18,028 bases of DNA from Verrucomicrobiota bacterium (GTDB lineage: Bacteria; Verrucomicrobiota; Verrucomicrobiia; Limisphaerales; JADLHS01), in NCBI GenBank assembly GCA_025360895.1, contig JANYBF010000079.1, forward strand, positions 1 to 18,028, given 5' to 3'. Positions within the stretch are counted from its first letter, which is position 1. Each line of letters starts with the position of its first letter. A model generated the notes under the pieces. The model did no database searches and was not told where the DNA came from. It saw nothing but the letters and a program-made list of their open reading frames with translations. Positions 7,122-16,361 of this stretch are shown here, piece after piece. The position numbers and the translations under genes are program-made.

Positions 7122-8738
7122 ATGGTGATGTCACCCATGCGACAAAGCCTTTCCTGCCTGACGCTCTACGGTTGCCTCACGGCGGAAGTCTGGAATCCGC
7201 GCGCGTTCGCCGCCGACCAACCGCAGTGGGGTGAGGCGTGGTCGCGCAACATGATTTCAACCGAGCGCGGCTTGCCCGAATCTTTTGACCCCAAGACCGG
7301 CCGCAACCTCAAATGGACGGCGAAGCTCGGCACGCAGACACATTCCACCCCCATCATCGCCGGGGGGCGCGTTTACATCGGCACGAACAACGGCGAGCCC
7401 CGCGATCCCAAACATCAGGGCGACCGGGGCGTGTTCCTGTGCTTGGACGAAGAAACCGGCCGCCTGCGCTGGCAACTCGTCGTGCCAAAGCGTGACGAAG
7501 ATGCCTACATGGATTGGCCCAACATGGGCATGTCTTCCACCGCCACGGTGGAAGACGATCGCGTTTATCTCGTAGATAATCGCGGGGCCGTACTTTGCCT
7601 CGATGCAAATGGCCTGGCCAACGGCAACGACGGTCCATTTCGCGACGAAGCTGCCTACATGACGCCGCCTTCGACCAACGGCACGCCCCGGCAAGTGATT
7701 GGGGCTGAAACCCGGCCTGAACCGTTGCGCCCGCCCGCCGATGGCAAACAGCTCCAACCCGGCCCGCTCGACGCTGATATCCTCTGGAAATTTGATCTGG
7801 TGGCTGATGCGGGCATCTGGCCGCACGACGCCGCGCACAGTTCAATACTCATCCACGGCAATTATATTTATTTGAACACCGCCAACGGTGTGGACAACAC
7901 GCACAAACGCATCCGCGCGCCCGATGCTCCCAGCCTGATCGTGCTCGACAAACACACCGGACGGCTCGTCGCCCGCGACGACGAACACCTCGCGCCGGAG
8001 GTGTTCCATAACACCTGGGCAGCGCCCTCACTAGCCAAAGTGGACGGGCGGCCGCTGATTTTTTTCTGCGGTGGGAATGGAGTGGTTTATGCATTTGAAC
8101 CCGTCGCTCGTAGCCTCCGAGGTAACGAGGCGGCTACGCTCCCGGTTGCGAAGCTAAAGAAAGTTTTTCAATTCGACTTCGACCCGAACGCGCCAAAAAC
8201 CAACGTTCACAGATACAGCAGCAATCGGCGCGAAAGCCCGAGCAACATTTACGGCATGCCCGTGTTTGATCGCGACCACCTTTACGTGGCGGGCGGCGGC
8301 GACCTCTGGTGGGGCAAAAACGAAGCGTGGCTCAAGTGCATTGATGCCACGAAGACTGGCGATATCACCACCAATGGCTGCGTTTGGTCGTATCCGCTGG
8401 CAAAGCATGTCATGTCCACTCCAGCAGTGATGGATGATCTGGTATTCATCGCGGATTGCGGCCGCACGTTTCATTGCGTGGACGCGAAATCCGGCCAGCC
8501 GCTCTGGACGCACGAAATCAAAGGCGAAGCCTGGGCCTCGCCGCTGGTGGCTGATGGCAAGGTTTACCTCGGCACCCGGAGCGGAAGTTTTTACGTCTTT
8601 GCGGCGAGCCGGGAGAAGAAAGTCCTGGCCGAACTTGAACTCGGCAATCCCATCAGCGCCACGGCCACTACGGCGAATGGAGTGCTTTATGTCGCCACTA
8701 TGCGCGACCTCTACGCCGTGCAAAAACAACCGAAGTGA
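7122..8738 (+). CDS. Exported PQQ-like beta-propeller repeat protein
   Basis: From ATG 7122 this is 538 residues. Other in-frame starts at ATG 7128 and ATG 7137 are possible; the last puts Arg next to a signal peptide ending near RAFAA. No good ribosome binding site separates them. The body shows repeated propeller blades with the typical pattern: STPIIAGGRVYIGTNNG, VFLCLDEETGRLRWQLVV, SSTATVEDDRVYLVDNRGAVLCLD, STPAVMDDLVFIADCGRTFHCVDAKSGQPLWTH and SPLVADGKVYLGTRSGSFYVF. Residues around GGGDLWWGKNEAWLKCIDATKTGD are a strongly family-like segment. I do not see the catalytic Asp/disulfide arrangement of true quinoprotein dehydrogenases, so a binding or scaffold role is as likely as an enzyme. 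Around codon 330 (8101-8145) a palindromic repeat encodes the odd segment ARSLRGNEAAT. It is transcribed alone after a terminator. Confidence 0.85.
   Translation: MVMSPMRQSLSCLTLYGCLTAEVWNPRAFAADQPQWGEAWSRNMISTERGLPESFDPKTGRNLKWTAKLGTQTHSTPIIAGGRVYIGTNNGEPRDPKHQGDRGVFLCLDEETGRLRWQLVVPKRDEDAYMDWPNMGMSSTATVEDDRVYLVDNRGAVLCLDANGLANGNDGPFRDEAAYMTPPSTNGTPRQVIGAETRPEPLRPPADGKQLQPGPLDADILWKFDLVADAGIWPHDAAHSSILIHGNYIYLNTANGVDNTHKRIRAPDAPSLIVLDKHTGRLVARDDEHLAPEVFHNTWAAPSLAKVDGRPLIFFCGGNGVVYAFEPVARSLRGNEAATLPVAKLKKVFQFDFDPNAPKTNVHRYSSNRRESPSNIYGMPVFDRDHLYVAGGGDLWWGKNEAWLKCIDATKTGDITTNGCVWSYPLAKHVMSTPAVMDDLVFIADCGRTFHCVDAKSGQPLWTHEIKGEAWASPLVADGKVYLGTRSGSFYVFAASREKKVLAELELGNPISATATTANGVLYVATMRDLYAVQKQPK
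8109..8138. repeat. Palindromic repeat inside the PQQ-like gene, read in frame
   Basis: CGTAGCC (8109-8115) and GGCTACG (8132-8138) form a perfect 7-bp inverted repeat, with partial pairing inside (CC/GG) around CCGAGGTAACGAGG. It encodes part of an ARSLRGNEAAT segment that does not look like propeller sequence, although the frame is kept. The shape matches small mobile palindromic units (REP/RPE-like), and I recall similar 'GTAGCCGCC...GAGG' palindromes in Verrucomicrobiota without being able to verify it. Confidence 0.5.
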
Positions 8739-8827
8739 TGAGAACCGTTCGCGCGTTGTAATCGCTTCTCAACTTGTGGTGAAAAACGGTGACTTTACAT
8801 CTTGGCCGACCGCTCGTCCCTCAAATT

Positions 8828-8871
8828 TCAATTCTTCACTGCGTTCGGTGAGTGGGGTGCGGAAGAATTGA
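8828..8871. terminator. 10-bp inverted repeat between convergent genes
   Basis: TCAATTCTTC (8828-8837) and GAAGAATTGA (8862-8871) are perfectly complementary across a 24-nt loop. It lies in the 214-bp gap between the convergent PQQ-like and histidine kinase genes. It could act as a two-way terminator, but there is no clear T tract and the loop is long. Confidence 0.35.
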
Positions 8872-8952
8872 GGTTCGGCGACGGCGGATTACAGATCACG
8901 CAGAACGCTCGACGCCTGCGCGTGGATTCACCTTCAAGTCAAAATACAACAT

Positions 8953-10764
8953 TCACGGCTCCGGACTGGCGCCATCAAGGGCAAAGAAGAATTCACTCCC
9001 GTGCCCGGGTTGGCTCCGCACGCCAACGCGGCCCCCATGAGCGATGACAATTTCGCGGGCGATGGTCAGGCCGAGCCCCGCGCCACGCTTCACCTGGCCC
9101 GGCACGCGGAAGAAACGATCGAAGATGCAGACTTGAAATTCGAGGGGGATGCCCGGTCCGTGATCGCGCACACTGAATTGCACACTGCGATCGGCGGTGG
9201 CGGTGGCGGTGACGTAAATCTGCCCACCGCGTGGCGAATATTTAATGGCGTTGGAGATAAAGTTGTGAAAGACGTAGCCGATTTTCTGGCGGTCCACCAG
9301 CACGGGAGGCAATCCAGATTCAACGGTGACTTCCAGCGTCACCGCCGCTTCAGTAGCCCCGCGGCTCGCTTCGGCCACAATGGATTGCACAAGGTCGGCC
9401 GGGAGGACGGGCTCTTTGACGAGACTGGCCGCGCCGGCTTCGAGGCGCGCGATATCCAGCAGCTCGTCCAGCATGCGGATCAACCGCTCGGAATCCTTGC
9501 GGGCGGTTTCGACGAGCTCCGCTTGTTTTCGGTTAAGCGCGCCGAGACTTTTCTCCAGCAACAGGTGCAGCACCATGCGGACACTGGTGAGCGGAGTTTT
9601 GAGTTCGTGACTGACGGTGGCCACCAGGTTGGTCTTGGCGTCGTCGAGCAATCGAAAGCGGGTGACGTCATGTAACACGGCAGCTACGCCGACGGGCCGG
9701 GCATCCGTCGCCCGCATGAGGTGGATGCGGGGGAGAAATGATTTGTCCTCGCCGTTGACGCGCAAGGTGAGGACTTCATCAAAACTGTCCGGTAGAAAAT
9801 CCAGATTGGTGCGCAGGACTTCGGCAGTGGCTTCGGCGAGGCGCGACGGCAACGCCCCATCGAGGTTGAGCTGCGCGCTCAAAGTTTGCGCGGCGCGATT
9901 GTTCAACTCGACCCGCCCCTGGGTGTCTAGGATAAAGACTGGATCGGAGAAGGAGGCCAGCGCCGCTTCCATCGTCCGATGCAACCGGATGATCTGCTCG
10001 GTGGTGCTTTGCCGATAGGTGTTCAACTGCGCGGCCATTTTGTTGAAAGTGACCGCGAGTTCCCCCAGTTCGTCGTTGGACAGCACGGGCACGGTCTGGT
10101 CGAGGTTGCCGTGGCCGATCGCGCGCGCGGCTTGGGTCAGGGTTTGGATCGGCTTCAAGATGGTACGGTCAAGTTTGAAGCTGGCGTAGCCGGAGATGCC
10201 GAGCGCCAGAACGAGGGCCAGGATCAGCAGGCTCGGAATAGTGCGATTGATCTGCTGAATCTCTTCCCCCGTGGCAATGATGTTGTCATGCGTGATCTCG
10301 TGGATCCGGTCGAGGAGCGGGTTGAGGGCGTTGGTGAGCAGAACGGCCTGCTGCTCATAGAGCGTGCGCTGTTTGGGGGAGCCGGTGGCGGACGCGAGCA
10401 TTTGGGCGCCGACCTCGGCGAGGGACTGGAAGTTGGTGCGCAGTTGGAGCAACAGGTCGAGCTGCGGAGCAATGGCGTGGTTGGTGAACTGCGACTCCAG
10501 GCTTTCCTGAAAGAGTTGCGCGTTCGTGTCGAACATCAGGCGCATCGCCGCCTTTTCCTCCGAGCGCGCGCGTTGCAGGGCCGTGTCCATGCGCGCCAAC
10601 GTCATGCGCATGCTCTGCACCGCGACGTCGGTTTGATAATTATCCACCAGCGTCTGGCCGACGTTGCCAGTCATGCGCGAAAACAGAAACAGGGCGAGGG
10701 CACTGACCCCGATCAGGATCGCGAAACGCGGAATCAGGTTTAGAAGGATGCGGGCGCGGAGCAT
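8953..10764 (-). CDS. Membrane sensor histidine kinase (HAMP-PAS-HisKA-HATPase; KinB-like architecture)
   Basis: The 603-residue protein has a first transmembrane helix at about 10-29 (LIPRFAILIGVSALALFLF), a helical periplasmic domain to about 175, and a second helix at about 177-196. HAMP follows at about 197-250 (LKPIQTLTQAARAIGHGNL), then a PAS domain at about 265-370 (DPVFILDTQGRVELNNRAA). The HisKA domain carries VSHELKTPLTSVR with the phosphoacceptor His386. The HATPase domain has its N box NFISNAIKYS (Asn505), RDHGPGIP (Asp534) and GAGLGLTIAREI. All catalytic motifs look intact. The gene starts 14 nt after the stop of the NtrC-class regulator gene and is surely in one operon with it. 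The signal is unknown; the periplasmic domain is helical, as in 4-helix-bundle sensors. Calling it KinB-like rests on domain order and on the partner resembling AlgB. Confidence 0.9.
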   Translation of the reverse strand: MLRARILLNLIPRFAILIGVSALALFLFSRMTGNVGQTLVDNYQTDVAVQSMRMTLARMDTALQRARSEEKAAMRLMFDTNAQLFQESLESQFTNHAIAPQLDLLLQLRTNFQSLAEVGAQMLASATGSPKQRTLYEQQAVLLTNALNPLLDRIHEITHDNIIATGEEIQQINRTIPSLLILALVLALGISGYASFKLDRTILKPIQTLTQAARAIGHGNLDQTVPVLSNDELGELAVTFNKMAAQLNTYRQSTTEQIIRLHRTMEAALASFSDPVFILDTQGRVELNNRAAQTLSAQLNLDGALPSRLAEATAEVLRTNLDFLPDSFDEVLTLRVNGEDKSFLPRIHLMRATDARPVGVAAVLHDVTRFRLLDDAKTNLVATVSHELKTPLTSVRMVLHLLLEKSLGALNRKQAELVETARKDSERLIRMLDELLDIARLEAGAASLVKEPVLPADLVQSIVAEASRGATEAAVTLEVTVESGLPPVLVDRQKIGYVFHNFISNAIKYSPRGGQIYVTATATADRSVQFSVRDHGPGIPLEFQVCIFDRFFRVPGQVKRGAGLGLTIAREIVIAHGGRVGVRSQPGHGSEFFFALDGASPEP

Positions 10765-10778
10765 GACGGAGCACGTGG

Positions 10779-12116
<1,338 letters not shown>

Positions 12117-12604
12117 GCAACAGTTTTTTGCCCCTGATTCATCCAAGTCATATTCATGCCAGAAATCCATTGGTTACGCGAGCAGGTTTCCCACCGTCGG
12201 CGGACAGTCATTCTCTCTCACGCAGCGCCAGGAAACGGTTGCTGGATGATCGATTTCCGATCGTTGCTTGTTCAAATCCCGCACACGTCCGGTTGCCTCG
12301 TAGATTCATCTCCGGCAACTCGAAAAAAATCTCAAAAAATCTGCCGTCCGGCTTCCGCCTGCGGCGGCGACCAACACAGAAAAGTGGATGCGCCCAACTG
12401 CTTGCCCTGGCAGAAGTTTTTCCGAATCCACTCCAATCCCGGGCCCGGGTGAAATTGTGCCTGCGGCCGCGCGGGTGGTCGCTCGCGATTATCCAGGATA
12501 GCGGTGGCACCACCACTGCTAAGCGCGTTGCATGCGAGATCAAATGGCTCTCCGATCTGTTTTGGACCGGGGAGATTCAGCTATCCCGCCAAGCCATTTG
12601 TGAA
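12117..12604. other. 488-bp divergent spacer between the regulator operon and the Fn3-like gene
   Basis: No credible gene is seen; the plus frame is open from 12128 but its product is Arg/Pro/Ser-rich and unlike any family. The spacer contains a sigma-54 promoter match at 12505-12520. Upstream are some dyads that could be activator sites: GATCG-N5-CGATC in the stretch GATCGATTTCCGATC near 12247-12261, and the 12-bp palindrome CCCGGGCCCGGG at 12438-12449. None is repeated clearly enough to call an enhancer. Confidence 0.4.
12505..12520 (+). promoter_or_regulatory. Sigma-54 (-24/-12) promoter upstream of the Fn3-like exported protein
   Basis: TGGCAC-CACCA-CTGCT matches the consensus TGGCAC-N5-TTGCA/T at 10 of 11 positions, with the essential GG and GC dinucleotides separated by 10 bp. 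It points toward the gene starting at 12605 and predicts a transcript start near 12530, giving a leader of roughly 70 nt. An NtrC-class activator with an intact GAFTGA loop is encoded divergently next to it. Confidence 0.6.
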
Positions 12605-13207
12605 ATGAAAAAAGCTGTACCGTTCCGGTGGGAGAAAAGTTTGGTCGCAATCGTGATTCTTTTGCTCGGATCTCTTGCCCACGTTTTCGCGTTGGGAACC
12701 GCGCCGATAAAAGCTGCGCCGATAACACTGGCTTGGAATTCGGCCAATGACCCGGCCATCCAAGGTTACGCGATCTATTACGGACTGACCAATCAACTGA
12801 CCACCAACCGTTTCAATGTCGGCACCAATCTCACGGTCACGCTGTACGACTTGCTGGCTAACACCGGTTACTGGCTTTACGCCGTGGCCTACGACGCCAC
12901 CGGTCTTGAAAGCTTCCCATCAAATCAGTTATTGCTCACACCGTCGCTCTTGTCGCGGGTGCGGATTGCGCCGTTGGCCCTTGGTGGTTTCCGCCTCACC
13001 TTGCGAGCCGCACCGGGATCGGTTTGCCGGGTGGAATACGCCGATCCCCCCAACAACAGCACGTGGCTGTCGCTGGCCGTGGCCACGGCGGATGCCAGCG
13101 GCGATCTGGCGGTGATTGATTCCACATTCCCACAACAGCCGTCGCGGCTCTATCGCGCCGCATGGATTTCCAATCCGCTGCCTCTCGCGGAGCCGCAAAT
13201 TCCGTAA
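12605..13207 (+). CDS. Exported fibronectin type III-like domain protein
   Basis: From ATG 12605 this is 200 residues. The signal peptide is MKKAVPFRWEKSLVAIVILL to about HVFA. A fibronectin type III-like domain follows at about 38-112: ITLAWNSANDPAIQGYAIYY, then TVTLYDLLANTGYWLYAVAYDATGLES, with the conserved Trp, Tyr-x-Tyr and Leu-x-Asn-T pattern. The C-terminal half (GGFRLTLRAAPGSVCRVEYA to SRLYRAAW) is a beta-rich module frequent in exported verrucomicrobial proteins and similar in pattern to the tail of the His-rich protein at 6079. No anchor or sorting signal is visible, so it may be periplasmic or secreted. The frame is open upstream to 12128, but the signal peptide fixes the start. 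It is preceded by a sigma-54 promoter match and is the likely target of the adjacent AlgB-like regulator. Its role is unknown. Confidence 0.75.
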   Translation: MKKAVPFRWEKSLVAIVILLLGSLAHVFALGTAPIKAAPITLAWNSANDPAIQGYAIYYGLTNQLTTNRFNVGTNLTVTLYDLLANTGYWLYAVAYDATGLESFPSNQLLLTPSLLSRVRIAPLALGGFRLTLRAAPGSVCRVEYADPPNNSTWLSLAVATADASGDLAVIDSTFPQQPSRLYRAAWISNPLPLAEPQIP

Positions 13208-13221
13208 ACGGAACTATCAGC

Positions 13222-13240
13222 GAGAGAAAGCTCTCCTTTT
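13222..13240 (+). terminator. Short intrinsic terminator after the Fn3-like gene
   Basis: GAGAG-AAAG-CTCTC followed by CTTTT, starting 15 nt after the stop. The stem is only 5 bp, so termination may be weak. The remaining 190 bp up to 13430 shows no convincing gene. Confidence 0.45.
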
Positions 13241-13430
13241 AGTGGGGAACGCACCAATTGCAGGGGCCGGTGTGGTGGCCAGTTCTAGTTTCAGTTTGTA
13301 TGTCCGACGCGAGCGAACCGGCTCGCCCGCCAAACGCCCCTCTCATCGGCAGCCCCACCGGTTGGAATGGGAAGGTCAGAGGTTTTTTTTATTGCTGGCC
13401 GGCATTGCTGCCGTTGGCGTTTTAGCAATT

Positions 13431-15092
13431 TCACGGGCTAACCGGTCCCGCAGGGGTGGCTTTCCGGTACAGCCGGAACAGTTCCTTCTGGCTGTGAACC
13501 TCCTGCCAAATTAGCTTCCAAGAACCCTCGGGCGCGGTGCGGCCTTTTTCACTGTGGATATCGCTTTGAACCAGCAGCAAATCGCAATCCGCTTGCTGGT
13601 TCACTTCGGTTCGGAGGGTCTTGACGCCCGCCCAGTAGTGGAACATCGCACGCTGCACTTCCTCCAGGCCGACGCTGCGAATGCATTGGTGTCCGACCGG
13701 CAAGGCCTGGCGCAACGACGTTAGGTGACGAAACGACATGTTCGATTCGGCCAACGGCAGCCAAAGCGTCATGGCCAGCAGATAGACACCGGCCACTCCC
13801 AGCAACCAGTTCACTGCGGCGTTGACCGGGGCGTCTTTCTGTTGGCGCAACATCCAGATCGCCCATCCGACGGTGAACACGAACGCGATCAGAAATGCAC
13901 CAAGCCCAAACGCGGGATGGAAATTGGGAAGTTTCGCATGCAGCCTTTGCCAGATGGCACCCGGCCAGCCCGTCATTTGCGCCGTCCAGCCCAGCCAGAA
14001 AACCCCCAAGGCCAGCCCGAACGTCGCAAAACAAAACGCATGTACCCCTTTGGCGAAACGCTTGCTCAACCAGCCGACGCCGCGGGCGCCGAGCAACGCA
14101 GTTGGCACCAAGATGGGCAGGGCGTAAAGCGCGCGGCCATTGCGCGACAGGGTGAGGATCGTGAGGATAACGAGCAGGGAGAGCAACGGAAGCTGCACAC
14201 CCGGCTTCGTGAAAGCGGCACGTTTTTCCTTCCACAGCGCCCAGAGGCCCAGCGGCAGCGCCGGCCAGGCAAACCAGAGCGCGGCGAAGAAGAAGTTGTA
14301 GCGCGAATCATCCAAACCCAGCCGGTTCGCAATGCCGATCTTGGCGGCCCCCAGGAAGCGGCCCCAGTTGTTGTCCAGGAACCAGGTGTTGAATAATTCT
14401 GGCGATCGCGCGTAGAGCAGCCCCGGCCAAAGCAGTACCCACGGCAGCACGGCGAGGCCCGTGGTGACCCACGAAATCAAATACGCCCGGCTCCGCCAGG
14501 TTCGGAAACAAAGCAGGAACAGCATCGTCACCCCGATCAGGCCCGGACCCAGCAACCCCTTCGACATGAACGCGACGCCGATGCCGGTGCCCGTGATCAG
14601 GCCGGAAACCCACGGCTTGCGTGGCACTAACGCCAGCCCGTAAAGCGCGATGGCAAAACCGGACACGAGCGCCACGTCGGTAATCAGCATGTGCAACTCG
14701 TGGAAATGGCCGACGCAGCCCGCGAACAACATCGGCGCGAGCCAGCCCTTGGCTTCGCCGTTGAGTTCCCGGCTGGCGAGTCCCAGACAGAGCAACGTCA
14801 GCCCGAGAAACAACGCCGTGGCCAGCCGGATCGCGCTCTCGAGTCCGATCACCGGTCCCAGCACCTTGCCGAAACCCGCAGCCGTGATGAACAGCAACGG
14901 CGGTTTCTGCATGAAGGGTTCGCCGCCCAGCATGGGGACCACGCAGTCACCCGTCTCCATGATGTTAAGCACCAAGCCATAGGTGTAGGCTTCGTCCGCT
15001 TTCCAAGGATCACGGCCGATCACACCTGGAAAAAGCCAGACACTGATCAACAGGAGGAACCACAAGCTGTTGCGTACGCGCGGGGAAATCAT
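13431..15092 (-). CDS. ArnT/PMT-like integral membrane glycosyltransferase
   Basis: The 553-residue protein has a short luminal loop after the first membrane helix, with DPWKADEAYTYG at about residues 28-39. The acidic Asp-Glu there corresponds to the catalytic site of GT39/GT83 (PMT/ArnT) enzymes that take sugars from polyprenyl-phosphate donors. GEPFMQKPPLLFITAAG, the 'x-KPPL' segment typical of ArnT-like proteins, follows at about 57. At least ten hydrophobic segments follow, including PMLFAGCVGHFHELHMLITDVALV and TLSRNGRALYALPILVPTALLGARG. The last 130 residues form a soluble domain (MSFRHLTSLRQALPVGH onward), as in this family. The acceptor could be lipid A, protein or exopolysaccharide; sequence does not decide. 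It is monocistronic, convergent with the Fn3-like gene and divergent from trmB. Confidence 0.85.
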   Translation of the reverse strand: MISPRVRNSLWFLLLISVWLFPGVIGRDPWKADEAYTYGLVLNIMETGDCVVPMLGGEPFMQKPPLLFITAAGFGKVLGPVIGLESAIRLATALFLGLTLLCLGLASRELNGEAKGWLAPMLFAGCVGHFHELHMLITDVALVSGFAIALYGLALVPRKPWVSGLITGTGIGVAFMSKGLLGPGLIGVTMLFLLCFRTWRSRAYLISWVTTGLAVLPWVLLWPGLLYARSPELFNTWFLDNNWGRFLGAAKIGIANRLGLDDSRYNFFFAALWFAWPALPLGLWALWKEKRAAFTKPGVQLPLLSLLVILTILTLSRNGRALYALPILVPTALLGARGVGWLSKRFAKGVHAFCFATFGLALGVFWLGWTAQMTGWPGAIWQRLHAKLPNFHPAFGLGAFLIAFVFTVGWAIWMLRQQKDAPVNAAVNWLLGVAGVYLLAMTLWLPLAESNMSFRHLTSLRQALPVGHQCIRSVGLEEVQRAMFHYWAGVKTLRTEVNQQADCDLLLVQSDIHSEKGRTAPEGSWKLIWQEVHSQKELFRLYRKATPAGPVSP

Positions 15093-15132
15093 AAATTACT
15101 CCGGTATGTGTAACGGCTCACCTAATCTCACG

Positions 15133-15151
15133 AAAGGAGAAACTGATGTAA
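15133..15151 (+). promoter_or_regulatory. Strong Shine-Dalgarno followed by ATG-TAA upstream of trmB
   Basis: AAAGGAG (15133-15139) is the best Shine-Dalgarno I saw in the window. Six nucleotides after its GGAG comes ATG (15146) directly followed by TAA. The trmB frame is offset by one base: adding one base after this ATG would give MVKKSPF... running straight into trmB. It is therefore either a start-stop element in the trmB leader or the lesioned original start of trmB. Confidence 0.45.
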
Positions 15152-15219
15152 AAAAGTCACCCTTTATAACCTCGAAAAATAACTCGTCGGCGGGTTCACG
15201 CCGGGCAAAGCTGTTGCCG

Positions 15220-15834
15220 ATGCAAAGTGAAATTGCGGTGCGAGTTGCCATGCCGGATTTGATTTATACTTTCCGTTCCATCACGGAGCCGATCAGTCTG
15301 GCCCACCTGTTTCCGACCCCGCAACCGCTCGAGGTCGAACTCGGATGCGGTGACGCCTCCTTTTTGGCCGAGTACGCGCGGCAGCTTCCCGAGATAAATT
15401 TTCTCGGCGTGGAACGATTGCTGGGGCGCATTCGTAAATTAGATCGCAAGGGCCGGCGGAACGGCGCCGCCAACTTGCGCGGCGTGCGCATCGAGAGCGC
15501 GTATTTACTGGAGTACCTGTTGCCCCCGAATGTTGCCACCGCGCTGCACATCTATTTCCCGGATCCGTGGCCCAAGAAGAAACATCGCAAGCACCGGCTC
15601 ATCAATGAACGGTTTCCCATCTTGGCGTGGCACGCCCTGGCGCCGGGCGGCGTGGTTTATCTTCGCACGGATGACGAAGATTACTTCGGGCAGATGATGG
15701 CAGTGTTTGCGGCGGATGCGCGTTTTCAACCCATGGCCACTCCGGCGGCGTTGGCAGCGTTGCTGACGGATTTCGAGCGGGAATTCAACGCGCGCGGCAT
15801 CGTCACCCGCCGGGCCGCGTATCAGCGCGATTAA
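15220..15834 (+). CDS. trmB: tRNA (guanine-46-N7)-methyltransferase
   Basis: TrmB uses S-adenosylmethionine to make m7G46 in the variable loop of tRNAs. From ATG 15220 it has 204 residues. The SAM-binding motif is VELGCGDASFLAEYARQ at about 37-53, then INFLGVERLLGRIRK. The family signature IYFPDPWPKKKHRKHRLIN is at about 111-129, and TDDEDYFGQMM follows at about 158. These are diagnostic. The start is uncertain: ATG 15250 (MPDLIYTF) would also be acceptable and the frame is open upstream to 15070. The strong ribosome binding site at 15133 leads to an out-of-frame ATG-TAA, described separately. Its stop lies only 3 nt from the stop of the convergent YvlD-like gene. Confidence 0.92.
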   Translation: MQSEIAVRVAMPDLIYTFRSITEPISLAHLFPTPQPLEVELGCGDASFLAEYARQLPEINFLGVERLLGRIRKLDRKGRRNGAANLRGVRIESAYLLEYLLPPNVATALHIYFPDPWPKKKHRKHRLINERFPILAWHALAPGGVVYLRTDDEDYFGQMMAVFAADARFQPMATPAALAALLTDFEREFNARGIVTRRAAYQRD

Positions 15835-15837
15835 AGT

Positions 15838-16284
15838 TCAAACATCAATTACCGGACCCTTGCCGCCGCCCCCGGGCTTGGAATCGGTCGGCCGCGGCTG
15901 ACGTCTCACGGAGAGGCGGGTGTTGCCCGCGCCAGTCATGATGTTCAAGGGCAGCGAGATCAGGCTCATGATGAGCGCACCGAGCATGGCCCAGCCGAAA
16001 CTGTCCACTTCAAAGCCTTCGCCCATGATCCAATGCACGAGGTAAAGCAGGGCCGCGTTGATGACGAGCGTGAAAAGCCCCAACGTGAAGATCAGCAACG
16101 GCAAGGCCAGCAACAGCATGAACGGGCGGATGAATGCATTCAGGACGCCGAGTAAGAGCGACGCCACAAACAGGTCCGCCGGGGTGGCGTAGCGGATGTG
16201 GCCGCGCAGGACTACCACCGTCACCAAGACCGCGAGGGTATTGATGAGCCAGCTCTGAATGAATTTTTTGAAACTGGGTGACAC
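15838..16284 (-). CDS. YvlD/Phage_holin_4_2 family membrane protein
   Basis: From GTG 16284 this is 148 residues with four hydrophobic segments: SWLINTLAVLVTVVVL, LFVASLLLGVLNAFIRPFML, LLIFTLGLFTLVINAALLYLV and FGWAMLGALIMSLISLPLN. LLGVLNAFIRP and LP-x-x-x-FTLGLFTLVINA are the landmarks of the Phage_holin_4_2 (YvlD, formerly DUF360) family, a chromosomal membrane family despite the 'holin' name. A soluble Arg/Pro/Gly-rich tail follows. The frame is open to 16503, but the extra 73 codons overlap coaB antisense-free sequence and do not fit the family, so I chose the GTG. Function unknown; no sign of a prophage around it. Confidence 0.75.
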   Translation of the reverse strand: MSPSFKKFIQSWLINTLAVLVTVVVLRGHIRYATPADLFVASLLLGVLNAFIRPFMLLLALPLLIFTLGLFTLVINAALLYLVHWIMGEGFEVDSFGWAMLGALIMSLISLPLNIMTGAGNTRLSVRRQPRPTDSKPGGGGKGPVIDV

Positions 16285-16361
16285 AATTTTTCGCCCGGCC
16301 TTACCGGCCCGGCCCGGCCAAGATGCGTTAGCCCCGGAATGAAAACAAGGGACAAACCGGA

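Noticed and set aside
9979..10743. 254-codon plus-strand open frame over the histidine kinase gene
   Set aside because: It is antisense to an intact kinase; its product is rich in Gln, Glu, Gly and Arg without domains, as expected of a shadow frame in GC-rich DNA.
12438..12449. 12-bp palindrome CCCGGGCCCGGG upstream of the sigma-54 promoter
   Set aside because: Only 56 bp from the -24 element and purely GC; considered as an enhancer site but single-copy and likely chance in GC-rich DNA.
12128..12604. Upstream open extension of the Fn3-like gene
   Set aside because: Low-quality Arg/Pro/Ser-rich sequence; the signal peptide beginning at 12605 defines the start.
13380..13430. T8 run followed by a GC-rich dyad between the Fn3-like and glycosyltransferase genes
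   Set aside because: The T run precedes rather than follows the dyad on the plus strand and would be an A run in the minus-strand transcript, so it is not a terminator for either gene.
13725..14396. 223-codon plus-strand open frame opposite the glycosyltransferase gene
   Set aside because: Product is Arg/Gln/Pro-rich with no motifs, antisense to a clear membrane enzyme.
15838..16284. Holin-type annotation as a sign of a prophage
   Set aside because: The family name is misleading; no phage structural, lysis or integrase genes are nearby and neighbours are housekeeping genes.
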